Part shown: positions 30,684-39,014 of the stretch, one piece after another
Position numbering within the stretch: the stretch's first letter is position 1
Layout: each line of letters begins with the position of its first letter
DNA from: Fulvimarina manganoxydans
GTDB taxonomy: Bacteria; Pseudomonadota; Alphaproteobacteria; Rhizobiales; Rhizobiaceae
Length of the DNA stretch: 64,000 nt
Assembly (NCBI RefSeq): GCF_900176465.1
Contig: NZ_FWXR01000017.1
Coordinates: 1 to 64,000, forward strand
Direction of reading: 5' to 3'
Program-made: the position numbers and the translations under genes
The notes under the pieces: model-generated
Told to the model about the DNA's origin: nothing
What the model saw: only the letters and a program-made list of their open reading frames with translations
Databases searched by the model: none

Positions 30684-31084
30684 ACGCCTCTCGACCCGTT
30701 GATCTTGCCGCCGGCAATGCCCGTCTCTGTGAGAACGGCGGGCTGGCATATGTCGCCAGTAACGAAACATTAAGGCCTCGCGGCGACCGCGGACAAGGCA
30801 AAAGCGCGGCAGGACCGCGCATCAATTGCCCGTCATGGTAAATGGCGATGCGGAGCCATCGGCCCTGCTGCACGGAATGTTCCGTTTGTTGACTTATCCG
30901 CTCTATGCATAGTTCAAGATTTTTTATTAAAGCGTGAAAGCCCTGCGGCACAGGCCCTAGATGCGACGATACGTGACCGCGTTGGGTTCACATCTCGAAG
31001 ATGGCATGCTCAGCCATGCGCCATCGACATATCTGACATGCCAATTTCGGCATGGTGCTGCAGCGCAAAAAGTTTACATTGAGG
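30684..31084. other. Non-coding stretch upstream of the small RNA
   Basis: About 400 nt between the coiled-coil membrane gene and the small RNA. It includes AT-richer sequence (30890-30935) and, close to the RNA, the inverted repeat CATGCC (31037-31042) / GGCATG (31049-31054), which may be a regulator site. TTTACATT at 31073-31080 is a possible -10 region. A plus-strand frame through this area is not protein-like. Confidence 0.45.
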
Positions 31085-31193
31085 TCAGTCGGACGCGGTT
31101 GAACTCCTCCTCCCATTCAACCCTCCGGCGTTTCCTCCCAGGGCTTCCTCATGAAGCCCAATCTATTGGCCGGGTCTTCGGACCCGGCTTTTT
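31085..31193 (+). ncRNA. Small RNA with anti-Shine-Dalgarno loops (alpha-r14/NfeR1-like, cuckoo RNA type)
   Basis: Three hairpins follow each other in about 105 nt. Hairpin 1 is GGTTGAA (31097-31103) and TTCAACC (31116-31122) around loop CTCCTCCTCCCA, which holds CCTCCTCCC. A single-stranded TTTCCTCCCA (31131-31140) follows. Hairpin 2 is GGGCTTC (31141-31147) and GAAGCCC (31153-31159). Hairpin 3 is a terminator ending in T5. Exposed CCUCC(UCC) motifs, complementary to Shine-Dalgarno sequences, define the alpha-r14 RNAs of rhizobia, such as NfeR1, and the CcsR cuckoo RNAs of Rhodobacter, which repress many mRNAs, often transporters. The 5' end is estimated, not seen. The flanking gene is antisense and not part of it. 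Confidence 0.75.
31169..31193 (+). terminator. Rho-independent terminator of the small RNA
   Basis: GCCGGGTC (31169-31176), loop TTCG, GACCCGGC (31181-31188), followed by TTTTTCTTT. A perfect 8-bp GC stem with a UUCG tetraloop and a T-run. Confidence 0.92.
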
Positions 31194-31279
31194 CTTTGTC
31201 CGCTTTCTGGCCGAAGACGCGGGAAGCCTTCACCTCCACGGCCATCGATCATTCAGCGCCCAGCCGCTCCTGTTTCGCC

Positions 31280-32446
31280 TTATCGCTGGGTCTCGCTCGA
31301 ATTCAATTGCGGGGCAAAGAGCGCGGCCAAAACGTCGGCGCGGGCGATGAGGCCGACCAGAGCACCCGCCTCGTCGCAGACTGGCCAGTGATCGACATCG
31401 GGCAGTGCGAGCAGGGGGACGAGTTCGGCGACGGGCGTTTCCGGCAAGGTGCTGGAGGCGACGGGAGCCATGATCGTCTTGACGGCGCTGCGGACCGAAA
31501 GCCCGCTATCCATGCCGCGCTTTAGACGACCAGAAGCCCCGAAAGCCGGTCGCCCCATACCCCGCCCGACCGCGCCAACGAAATCCTCTGGCCGCAGCAA
31601 ACCGAGCACCCGGCCGCTCTCTTCCGTCACCGGCAGGGCGCGCAGCGCGCGTGTTTCCATGATGTGCCAGGCATTGGCGAGCGTCTCGCTCGGCGGAACG
31701 CTGACCACATGGCGCATCATGATGTCTTGGCAGAGCACATCGCCGGCACGCCGGCGCAAGGCTTCTCTCTGGGCAGCGGCGAGGATCGAGGCGAGATCGT
31801 TGAGATCGATATCAACGAAATGGTCCTCGGCCCGCAGCGCCGTCTTCAAGTCAGTGAGCGTGAAGCCCGCTTCGCTCTGCTGCCAAGCCTCGCCCGCCGC
31901 ACTTCCCTTCGTCGCCCGAGCGGGGCGCAAATGCGGATAGCGATGGCCGGTAAGATTATGGAAGGCGATCGCGACGAGGAGAAGCAGCAGCGAATTGACG
32001 CCGATCGGGACGAAGGCGAACATATAGCCGAGGTCGTCGACCACCGGCCCAGCCAGCACCGTCGTCACCGCAACGGCACCACCCGGCGGATGAAGACAGC
32101 GCAGAAGGAACATCGCGCCGATCGAAAGGCACACGGCGACGGCGGCTGCCAGAAGCGGGTCGGGAATGACGAACCGGCAGGTGATGCCGATCAGCGCGGC
32201 CGAGAGATTACCACCAAGGATCGACCAGGGCTGGGAGAGCGGACCAGAGGGCACGGCGAACAACAGGACGGCGGAGGCGCCCATTGGCGCGACCAGCAGC
32301 GGCACGGCTGGGTCAGGCCCGAGCATGAGGCGCATGGTGAAGGCCGTAATCGCGATGCCGAACAAGGCACCAATGCTCGACCGGAGCTGTTCGGCGCGGC
32401 TGACCGAGCCGAGTTGGGGAACCAGGCGTTGAAGGCTGTGGAGCAT
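31280..32446 (-). CDS. HPP family membrane protein with two C-terminal CBS domains
   Basis: A 388-residue protein. The N-half (about 20-180) has five membrane segments and the family signature LHPPGGAVAVTTVL, with VPLLVAPMGASAVLLFA before it. The C-half holds a CBS pair: DIMMRHVVSVPPSETLANAW with ALRALPVTEESGRVLGLL, then IMAPVASSTLPETPVAEL with DHWPVCDEAGALVGLIARAD. HPP proteins have been linked to nitrite transport in plastids and cyanobacteria; in bacteria the role is not settled. The CBS domains suggest control by adenine nucleotides. Monocistronic. Confidence 0.85.
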   Translation of the reverse strand: MLHSLQRLVPQLGSVSRAEQLRSSIGALFGIAITAFTMRLMLGPDPAVPLLVAPMGASAVLLFAVPSGPLSQPWSILGGNLSAALIGITCRFVIPDPLLAAAVAVCLSIGAMFLLRCLHPPGGAVAVTTVLAGPVVDDLGYMFAFVPIGVNSLLLLLVAIAFHNLTGHRYPHLRPARATKGSAAGEAWQQSEAGFTLTDLKTALRAEDHFVDIDLNDLASILAAAQREALRRRAGDVLCQDIMMRHVVSVPPSETLANAWHIMETRALRALPVTEESGRVLGLLRPEDFVGAVGRGMGRPAFGASGRLKRGMDSGLSVRSAVKTIMAPVASSTLPETPVAELVPLLALPDVDHWPVCDEAGALVGLIARADVLAALFAPQLNSSETQR

Positions 32447-32909
32447 GAAGAAAGGCGTGTCGCTATCGAATGATCAGCCCGAACGCGCCAGGCAACCCGC
32501 CTTCTTTTGCATCATTTTGCCCGATTCGACAGCATGCATTCCGCTTTTCGTCAGCTTTGATCGGGAAATCAGCAAGACATTTCGGCTCTCCGTCAAGGCG
32601 CCTCGAATACCAGGGGCTCAAGATGCTGCCGCATCCGGCCCCTGAAACCTTCAATCGCGGGGGCTATACAAATGGCCTCAGATCAAGACCGGAGGCCAGT
32701 TGCATGGGCTCGACTTGGCGGCTCGTCTCACCTCAGCCGCGCCGATCAGCCCATCGGACGAATAACGTGCCCCTTTCGCTCAATACTCGTCCGTCGACTT
32801 GATGAAGCGCCGCTCGAATTTCGAGTGGTCCCCGGTATCAGCCGCTCGCAGTCAGGCCGATGGGAGCGAAAGCGCTTCGATCGCAGGCTCGATCGAGGAC
32901 GGTGCCGCC
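32447..32909. other. Non-coding stretch between the HPP gene and putP
   Basis: A 463-nt gap; both flanking genes are on the minus strand. It holds a nested hairpin, AGGGGC (32612-32617) with GCCCCT (32638-32643) around GATGC/GCATC, and a short palindrome CTCGAATTTCGAG near 32815. Promoter elements for the HPP gene should lie at its left end. I see no coding frame or known RNA. Confidence 0.4.
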
Positions 32910-34421
32910 TTACTCCGCCGCTTGCGGCTCGCGCCCCGGCAGGGGGCGGAACTCGTTGGTCGACTGGGTCGCCAAGCTGACGAGGATGATGGCGAGGAAG
33001 GCCGCGATGAAGCCAGGGATGATCTCGTAGACGCCGGGGCCGCCGAGGAAGCTCGAATTGAAGCCGAGCGCGATCCAGAGGCCGACGACGACGGCACCGG
33101 TCACAAGGCCTGCGACGGCGCCCGTGCCCGACATCCGGTCCCAGGTGAGCGACAGGATGATCAGGGGTCCGAAGGCAGCACCGAAGCCGGCCCAGGCATT
33201 GGCAACGAGGCCGAGAACCTCAGAATCCGGATTGCCGGCAATGAATGCGGCGACAAGCCCGACGGCGAGAACGGCGATGCGGCCGACCGTGACGATCTCT
33301 CTGTCGCTCGCATTGCGGCGGAAGAAGAGACGGTAAAAGTCCTCCGTCAGCGAAGAGGAGGAGACGAGGAGCTGGGAGGAGATTGTGCTCATGATCGCCG
33401 CGAGAAGCGCGGCATAGAGGAAGCCGGTGATCAGCGGATGGAAGAGGAGGTCGGCGAGGACAATGAAGATCGTTTCGGAATCCTGGACATCCAAACCGTT
33501 GCGCACCGCATAGGCCCGGCCGAAGACGCCGACACCAATGGCGCCGATCAGCGAGATCGCCATCCAGCTCATGCCGATATTGCGGGCTGTCGGCACGTCC
33601 TCGACACGGCGCACGGCCATGAAGCGCACGATGATGTGCGGCTGGCCGAAATAGCCGAGGCCCCATGTGACCGCTGACAGGAAGCCGACGAAGGTCAGCC
33701 CGCTCGTCAGCGACAGAAAATTCGGATCGACGCCGGCCAGCGTCTCGCCAGCCTGGTCGAAGCCGCCGCCCTGGCCGGAATAGAGGACGACTAGCGGCAT
33801 GATGACGAGGGCGAGCATCATGATGCAGCCTTGGACGAAGTCGGTGAGGCTAACGGCGAGAAACCCGCCGACCACCGTATAGGCAAGCACGATGCCGAGG
33901 GTCAGCCAGATGCCGATCTGATAATTGCCGGCATTGCCGAGATCGATGAGATCACCGAAGGCACTCGAATAGAGCTTGCCGCCCGCCACCAGGCCCGAAG
34001 CCGTATAGACGGCGAAGAAGACGACGATGACGATGGCCGAAACGGTTCTGAGCGCGAAGGCCCGTGTGGGAAAGCGCTTGGCGAGAAATTCCGGGATCGT
34101 CAGCGAATTGTCGTAGCGCTCGGTTTGTTCGCGAAGGCGCGGGGCGACGATGATCCAGTTGAGGAACGCCCCGACGAAAAGGCCGATGCCGATCCAGGCC
34201 TCGACGAGACCGGAGGCGTAAAGCGCACCAGGGAGGCCGAGCAGCAGCCAACCGCTCATATCGGAGGCGCCGGCCGACAAAGCGGCGACGGACGGGCTCA
34301 GCTGGCGCCCGCCAAGCATATATTCCTCGGAATTGGAGGTGGATTTGCGCCATGCGTAAAAGCCGATGCCGAGCATCAGTCCGAAATAGAGGATGAGGCT
34401 AATCCAGATTCCAATTTGCAT
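32910..34421 (-). CDS. putP: Sodium/proline symporter
   Basis: A 503-residue transporter, the usual length for PutP, with 13 predicted segments. Family marks are GGRQLSPSVAALSAGASDMSGWLLLGLPGALY, the sodium and proline-binding part of segment II, then YGYFGQPHIIVRFMA-like GLGYFGQPHIIVRF, and SSSSLTEDFYRLFFR in the segment VIII-IX loop. The ATG at 34421 (MQIGIWISLILYFG) opens directly into the first segment. It would import proline as carbon, nitrogen or osmoprotectant. putA is not nearby. Confidence 0.92.
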   Translation of the reverse strand: MQIGIWISLILYFGLMLGIGFYAWRKSTSNSEEYMLGGRQLSPSVAALSAGASDMSGWLLLGLPGALYASGLVEAWIGIGLFVGAFLNWIIVAPRLREQTERYDNSLTIPEFLAKRFPTRAFALRTVSAIVIVVFFAVYTASGLVAGGKLYSSAFGDLIDLGNAGNYQIGIWLTLGIVLAYTVVGGFLAVSLTDFVQGCIMMLALVIMPLVVLYSGQGGGFDQAGETLAGVDPNFLSLTSGLTFVGFLSAVTWGLGYFGQPHIIVRFMAVRRVEDVPTARNIGMSWMAISLIGAIGVGVFGRAYAVRNGLDVQDSETIFIVLADLLFHPLITGFLYAALLAAIMSTISSQLLVSSSSLTEDFYRLFFRRNASDREIVTVGRIAVLAVGLVAAFIAGNPDSEVLGLVANAWAGFGAAFGPLIILSLTWDRMSGTGAVAGLVTGAVVVGLWIALGFNSSFLGGPGVYEIIPGFIAAFLAIILVSLATQSTNEFRPLPGREPQAAE

Positions 34422-34655
34422 ATCGCGCTTTCCGCCCTTTCGTTGCCTAACGAAACGGCAGGGTCGACTCCGAAGCGCCCGATTGCAAGCCTTTTCTTGC
34501 ATCCTGTGGTGATATCCCCGACCCGATCCGATTTTGCCGAACGCTGCGGCTCATCGCAGCAAAAGCCTCGCGCGCCCTTGCCGCGCGCCGATCGGCGCCC
34601 TCATTCTCGCCTGCCACAGACCTGTCGAAGGTCTCGCTTCTCAGGATGACCGCCC

Positions 34656-35558
34656 TTGCCGATCACACGTCTCCATGGCCGCTTTCCCTATTCCGCTCTC
34701 CCGGACCGCCCCGTCTTCGACTGGCCGAATGGAAAGCGTCTCGCCGTCTTCATTGCCTTGAACATCGAGACCTTTTCATTCGGCGAGGGAGACGGGGCGA
34801 CGCTCGCCCCCAAGCACAAGGAGCCTGATGTCCTCAACTATGCTTGGCGGGAATGGGGAAACCGGGTCGGCGTCTGGCGTCTCAAAGCTGTGTTCGATCA
34901 GCTCGACGTGCCGCTTGCCGTCCTGCCGAACACGGCGGTCTATGAGAATTGTCCGGGGCTGATCGAGGCGTTCCGGGCGCGGGGCGACGAGATCGTCGGC
35001 CATGGGCGCACCAATTCGGAGCGGCAGGGCGACCTTCCCGAAGACCAAGAGCGCAAGCTCATCGAAGAGGTAAGCGAGACCTTCCGGCGCCAGGAAGGGC
35101 GAATGCCTTCTGGCTGGCTCGGCCCCTGGATCTCGCAAAGCGAGGTCACCCCGGACCTTCTTGCCGAGGCGGGCTATGGCTATCTCCTCGACTGGTGTCA
35201 TGACGACCAGCCGGTTTGGATGGCGACGCGCTCGGGCAAGCCGATCCTGTCTGTGCCTTATAGCCACGAGATCAACGATATACCGACGATCACCGCGCGG
35301 CTCGCTTCGGCCGAGGAGTTCGCGGACATGATCATCGCCCAGTTCGACGAGATGATCGAGGCCGCCGAGAGCGCCCCGGCGGTGATGAGCATCGCGCTTC
35401 ATCCCTATCTTGTCGGTCAGCCTTATCGCCTGCGCGCGCTGAAACGCGCGCTCCACCACATCTTGCAGCGGCGCGAGGCGATCTGGCTGACGCGGCCAGG
35501 CGAGATAGCCGAGGCCTATGCTGCGCGCTTTCCGGCCGATCAGAGGCAAGCTCCATGA
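34656..35558 (+). CDS. Polysaccharide deacetylase / PuuE allantoinase-like protein
   Basis: A 300-residue NodB-fold protein without a signal peptide. It has RLAVFIALNIETFSF, then YAWREWGNRVGVWRLKAVFD, GDEIVGHGRTNSE (metal-His region) and GWLGPWISQSEVTPDLLAEAGY. The EYG-R-GVWR pattern is the one of the PuuE-type cytoplasmic branch rather than secreted chitin deacetylases. The usual Asp pair is altered to Glu/Thr (NIETFSF), so activity and substrate are uncertain. The start is TTG at 34656 with AGGA about 10 nt upstream. It overlaps the next gene by 4 nt. Confidence 0.75.
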   Translation: MPITRLHGRFPYSALPDRPVFDWPNGKRLAVFIALNIETFSFGEGDGATLAPKHKEPDVLNYAWREWGNRVGVWRLKAVFDQLDVPLAVLPNTAVYENCPGLIEAFRARGDEIVGHGRTNSERQGDLPEDQERKLIEEVSETFRRQEGRMPSGWLGPWISQSEVTPDLLAEAGYGYLLDWCHDDQPVWMATRSGKPILSVPYSHEINDIPTITARLASAEEFADMIIAQFDEMIEAAESAPAVMSIALHPYLVGQPYRLRALKRALHHILQRREAIWLTRPGEIAEAYAARFPADQRQAP

Positions 35559-35839
35559 CGACGAGCGAGAAACCGCAGATTGCCATCGCCTATTGCACCC
35601 AATGCCAATGGCTTCTGCGCGCCGCTTGGATGGCCCAGGAACTCCTATCAACCTTCGGCACCGATCTTGGCGGCGTCACTCTGGTTCCCTCCACCGGCGG
35701 GCATTTCGAGATCACCTATGACGGCGAGACCCTCTGGGAGCGAAAGGCCGATGGCGGGTTTCCAGAAGCGAAAATCCTGAAACAGCGGGTCCGCGACCGG
35801 CTCGATCCCGAACGCAGCCTTGGGCACAGCGATCGCTGA
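35555..35839 (+). CDS. SelT/SelW/SelH (Rdx) family redox protein
   Basis: A 94-residue thioredoxin-like protein. It starts QIAIAYCTQCQWLLRAAWMA, where CTQC is the CxxC active site of the Rdx family (the selenocysteine position of SelW is Cys here). GGHFEITYDGETLWERKADGGFPEAK is the conserved tail. Such proteins are thought to take part in thiol redox reactions, perhaps with glutathione. The ATG overlaps the deacetylase stop (ATGA), so both are translated together. Confidence 0.87.
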   Translation: MTTSEKPQIAIAYCTQCQWLLRAAWMAQELLSTFGTDLGGVTLVPSTGGHFEITYDGETLWERKADGGFPEAKILKQRVRDRLDPERSLGHSDR

Positions 35840-35882
35840 CGCTTCGCGCTGCCTCGAAGATCGAACGTTCGGGGCGGTTTCC

Positions 35883-35910
35883 TTACAAGTGGTTCATGAA
35901 CCACTTGTAA
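35883..35910. repeat. 28-bp perfect palindrome upstream of yfdX
   Basis: The half-site TTACAAGTGGTTCA (35883-35896) is followed without a spacer by its exact complement to 35910. It lies 44 nt after the SelW stop and 108 nt before the yfdX start. No T-run follows, so it is not a classical terminator. It could be an operator for a dimeric or tetrameric regulator, or a hairpin in the mRNA. Confidence 0.8.
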
Positions 35911-36017
35911 CGCAACGAGATGCGAGGAACGCAAGTTTTTCTCCACGAACCGGGCAGACGAAGCGAGCCGAGAGGGATTGGCTCCCGCGGTCCCGGCAGT
36001 TCAAGGAGGACAATCCG

Positions 36018-36836
36018 ATGAAAAGCAGATCCCTACTCGCATTGACCCTGGTTGCAGCCACGGCTCTCTCGCCGGTCGCTTACGCGGCTTCGCAAATGGA
36101 CAAGCAAGACACGGCTGCCGCGACAACCCAATCCACCGAAGCCAACGATCCGGCGATGAAGGACTTCGCCAAACTTTCCAATGACGGCTTCCAGGCGTTC
36201 CGCAACGTCCAGATGGCGCGCCTCGCGATCTTCGACGGCCGCACGGACGAAGCCAAGACGCTGCTCGATCAGGCGCAGTCCTCGCTCAAAACCGCCAAGA
36301 GCGACGGCACGGCCTTCGAAAAGGCCGAGGCGGACATGAAACAGCCGAATGCCCAAATGCAGAAGACGGCCGACGCCTCGAATGCCAAATCTGACAAATC
36401 CGAAGTGAAGACCTGGTTGCCGATCGACGGGCAGATCATCCTTGGCGAAGACTATACGGTGACGCCGGAAAACAATGCGGCGATCAGCAAAGCGAATGTC
36501 GCCCTCAAGGCCGGTGACAAGAGCGGCGCCGTCGAACAGCTGAAGCTGGCGGGCATCGATATGAGCTTCGCCACCGCTCTCGTTCCCCTCGACCAGGCGA
36601 CCCAGGACGTTGATCAGGCGGTCAAGGATGTGGACGCCGGCAAATATTACGAGGCGAATCTCGATCTGAAGAAGGTTCAGGACGGTGTGGTGGTCGACGT
36701 GGTCGATGTGGTTGGCACGCCTCAGGCGCAGGCCGACAAGACCGCAAGCGCAAAGACCGACGATCACGGCAAGATGGCCACGCAGCAGGCTTCCGCGCAG
36801 ACAGGCAAAGAGGCAGCCACGCAAAAGACGAATTGA
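36018..36836 (+). CDS. YfdX family protein
   Basis: A 272-residue exported protein. The signal peptide is SLLALTLVAATALSPVAYA. The YfdX domain follows: FAKLSNDGFQAFRNVQMARL, then TWLPIDGQIILGEDYTVTPE and YEANLDLKKVQDGVVVDVVDV. E. coli YfdX is acid-induced under EvgA and has chaperone-like or stress properties; no enzyme activity is established. The C-terminal tail is low-complexity (Ala/Gln/Lys/Thr). AAGGAGG sits about 8 nt before the ATG at 36018. The gene follows a 28-bp palindrome that may control it. Confidence 0.85.
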   Translation: MKSRSLLALTLVAATALSPVAYAASQMDKQDTAAATTQSTEANDPAMKDFAKLSNDGFQAFRNVQMARLAIFDGRTDEAKTLLDQAQSSLKTAKSDGTAFEKAEADMKQPNAQMQKTADASNAKSDKSEVKTWLPIDGQIILGEDYTVTPENNAAISKANVALKAGDKSGAVEQLKLAGIDMSFATALVPLDQATQDVDQAVKDVDAGKYYEANLDLKKVQDGVVVDVVDVVGTPQAQADKTASAKTDDHGKMATQQASAQTGKEAATQKTN

Positions 36837-36952
36837 GACAACGACCGATCGGCCTGAATGGGCTTTAGACGACTACCCGTCATCCCCCTTTGGGAATCTG
36901 GGATGTTGGCGACGTCAGCCACTTCGAAGGCATACCGATCGCGACCAGCAAT

Positions 36953-36992
36953 CGCCCCCGACCCGTCACGCGGGCCGAGGGCGTTTTCTTTT
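36953..36992 (+). terminator. Terminator-like hairpin after yfdX
   Basis: CGCCC (36953-36957) with GGGCG (36979-36983), and CCCG with CGGG inside, then TTTTCTTTT. The stem has small mismatches. It is 117 nt after the yfdX stop, so either yfdX has a long 3' tail or another transcript ends here. Confidence 0.65.
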
Positions 36993-37020
36993 GCAGTGAA
37001 GAGGCTGAGCAAATCTCAAT

Positions 37021-37416
37021 TCATTTCACGTCCCGTCCGGGGACGATGTCCTGACCGCCGACGCCATCGTCGATCGTCACATAGCGCTTGTCGAAAGCGA
37101 TATGGCCCGCGATCTCCGACACCCCGTCATAAGGCTCCTCATAGGACCAGACGGCGTTTTCCGCCGCCATGCCTTCGGCCGAGATATTCCAATAGCGCGC
37201 CTCGCCCTTGAGCGGACAGGTCGTGCGCTTTTCGGTCGGATAGAGAAACGCCATCTCCACCCGGTGACGCGGAATGTAATAGACCGGCTCGTGGCCCTCT
37301 TCCTTCAGGCGTAGCGCCTCTTCCGTGCTGGCGAGGATCGCGCCGTTGAAGGTGACATTCACGGCGCGTCCAGCCGGTTCGATCGTGATCTTATCCTGGG
37401 TGGTGTCGATTTCCAT
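37021..37416 (-). CDS. DUF427 domain protein
   Basis: A 131-residue cytosolic protein of the DUF427 group. It contains RAVNVTFNGAILASTEEALR, then HEPVYYIPRHRVEMAFLYPT, RTTCPLKGEARYWNI and AVWSYEEPYDGVSEIAGHIA with AFDKRYVTI, all conserved in this family. The fold is a small beta barrel. No biochemical role is established. It is convergent with yfdX and monocistronic. Confidence 0.9.
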   Translation of the reverse strand: MEIDTTQDKITIEPAGRAVNVTFNGAILASTEEALRLKEEGHEPVYYIPRHRVEMAFLYPTEKRTTCPLKGEARYWNISAEGMAAENAVWSYEEPYDGVSEIAGHIAFDKRYVTIDDGVGGQDIVPGRDVK

Positions 37417-37624
37417 GGACCTTGTCCCTTTTCAAATAGCGTGAAGACGGATTTGTTAAGGTCAATCCCGTCTCGCACGGCTTCGTTCCGCAATTGCCGA
37501 GGCCTTGCCTCGTCTGCGGCGATCGGCGGCAGTTGAGAGAAAGGTGACATCAGATCATCCAAGCCGTTGACTTTAGGAAGCGGGACCTGTTCGGCTTCTG
37601 GTAAAAGCCGGTGGGGAGGACCAG

Positions 37625-38197
37625 ATGAGGCGAGGGGCGCCAAAGACCGCCGACGACCGGCGTGAGATGCTGGTCCAGCGGATGCGGGATGTCGCCGATG
37701 GCGACCGCGCCGCACTCCACGAGGTCTATGAGATGACCTCGGCGAAACTCTTCGGCATCTGTCTTCGTATCTTGCAGGACCGGCCGGAAGCCGAGGACGT
37801 GCTTCAGGACATTTTCGTTACGGTCTGGGCTCGCGCGAGCGATTTCGACGCGAGCCGGGCCAGTCCGATCACCTGGCTGTCGACGATCGCCCGCAACCGC
37901 GCCATTGATCGCCTGCGCCAGATTGGGCGGCGGGGCGAAGCCGATTGGGGCGATGCGCCGGAGATGGTAGCCGAGACGCCGGACGCGCTCGGCCAGTTGG
38001 AAGACGAAGAGGATCGTCAAAGGCTTGCCGCCTGCCTCGACGATCTGGACGAGCGGGCGCGCGAGGCCATCCGAAGCGCGTTTTTCGGCGGGATGACCTA
38101 TCAGGAATTGGCAAGCCGGGGGGAGATGCCTCTCGGCACGATCAAGAGTATCATTAGGCGTGGCCTGATGCGATTGAAGGGATGCCTGTCGCAATGA
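37625..38197 (+). CDS. ECF-type RNA polymerase sigma factor
   Basis: A 190-residue extracytoplasmic-function sigma factor. Region 2 includes LFGICLRILQDRPEAEDVLQ and then IFVTVWARASDFDASRASPI with TWLSTIARNRAIDRLR. Region 4 includes LDERAREAIRSAFFGGMTYQ and MPLGTIKSIIRRGLMRLKG, the DNA-recognition helix. It overlaps the anti-sigma gene by 4 nt (ATGA at 38194-38197), the normal sigma/anti-sigma layout. The target promoter motif is not evident. Confidence 0.92.
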   Translation: MRRGAPKTADDRREMLVQRMRDVADGDRAALHEVYEMTSAKLFGICLRILQDRPEAEDVLQDIFVTVWARASDFDASRASPITWLSTIARNRAIDRLRQIGRRGEADWGDAPEMVAETPDALGQLEDEEDRQRLAACLDDLDERAREAIRSAFFGGMTYQELASRGEMPLGTIKSIIRRGLMRLKGCLSQ

Positions 38198-38946
38198 GCG
38201 AACGCGACGCAGAGCCCGATGCAGGACCGGACCCGGCTGCGGAATATGCGCTGGGCGTGATGGATGGTGCCGAGCGCCGCGCGGTCGAGCGCCGCATGCG
38301 CCAGGATGGCCCTTTTGCGGCGCGGGTCGCCTGGTGGCAGGAGCGGCTTGCGCCGCTCAATTCGCAAATTGCCCCGGAGAATCCGCCAGCTGAGGTCTGG
38401 CAACGGGTCGAGGCCGATCTCGACCGGATCGCGCGGGTTCGGGACGGCGCGCGCGACCAGCGGATCGAAAGCCTTGCTAGGGCCGCGCGTCGCGGCGTCT
38501 CGCCGATCTGGCGCACCCTTGCCGTCGCGAGCTCGCTTCTGGCCGTCGCATCCCTTGGGGCGATCGCGATCTTAGCGCCCGGCCCCGCCGACAATCCCGC
38601 CGCGATTGGCAATGAAACGCTGACGGCGCGGCTGACCTCGGACACCGGACAGACGCTCTTTACCGTCGTCCTCGATCTTCAGGCGCGAACGGCGACGCTC
38701 GTTCCGGTCAGTACCATCGACGACGGATCGCGCGTGCCTGAGCTCTGGCTTTTGCCGCCGGGCGGGGCTGCCCCCCGCTCGCTCGGGCTCCTCTCCGAAG
38801 GCCGGCCCCTGCGTCTCGTTCTTCAAGGCGTTTCCGACGAGACGGCGGGCTCCAGCCTCGCCATCTCGCTCGAACCCCAAGGCGGCTCGCCGACCGGCGC
38901 ACCGACGGGCCCGGTGGTGGCGACAGGGGCCCTCGACCGGATCTGA
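38194..38946 (+). CDS. Membrane-anchored anti-sigma factor, RskA-like
   Basis: A 250-residue protein. The N-terminal helical part (about 1-100, AAEYALGVMDGAERRAVERR) resembles anti-sigma domains but lacks the zinc-binding HxxxCxxC; I see no Cys at all. One membrane segment lies at about 112-131 (LAVASSLLAVASLGAIAILA) and the periplasmic RskA_C-type domain follows (ELWLLPPGGAAPRSLGLL and LRLVLQGVSD). It should hold the sigma factor at the inner membrane until a periplasmic signal acts. The overlapping ATG at 38194 fits better than one at 38182. Confidence 0.87.
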   Translation: MSERDAEPDAGPDPAAEYALGVMDGAERRAVERRMRQDGPFAARVAWWQERLAPLNSQIAPENPPAEVWQRVEADLDRIARVRDGARDQRIESLARAARRGVSPIWRTLAVASSLLAVASLGAIAILAPGPADNPAAIGNETLTARLTSDTGQTLFTVVLDLQARTATLVPVSTIDDGSRVPELWLLPPGGAAPRSLGLLSEGRPLRLVLQGVSDETAGSSLAISLEPQGGSPTGAPTGPVVATGALDRI

Positions 38947-39014
38947 CGCTCCCGCGAAATCAAACTGCGGCGGCAATTGGCATCACTATTCGAGATCGGG
39001 CATAGGGTTGGGCG

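Noticed and set aside
28848-30773. 641-codon plus-strand frame
   Set aside because: Antisense to the ClpP-like and coiled-coil membrane genes, with Arg/Gly/His-rich composition and no ribosome site.
30961-31350. 129-codon frame through the small RNA
   Set aside because: It runs through three RNA hairpins and a terminator and has no ribosome site.
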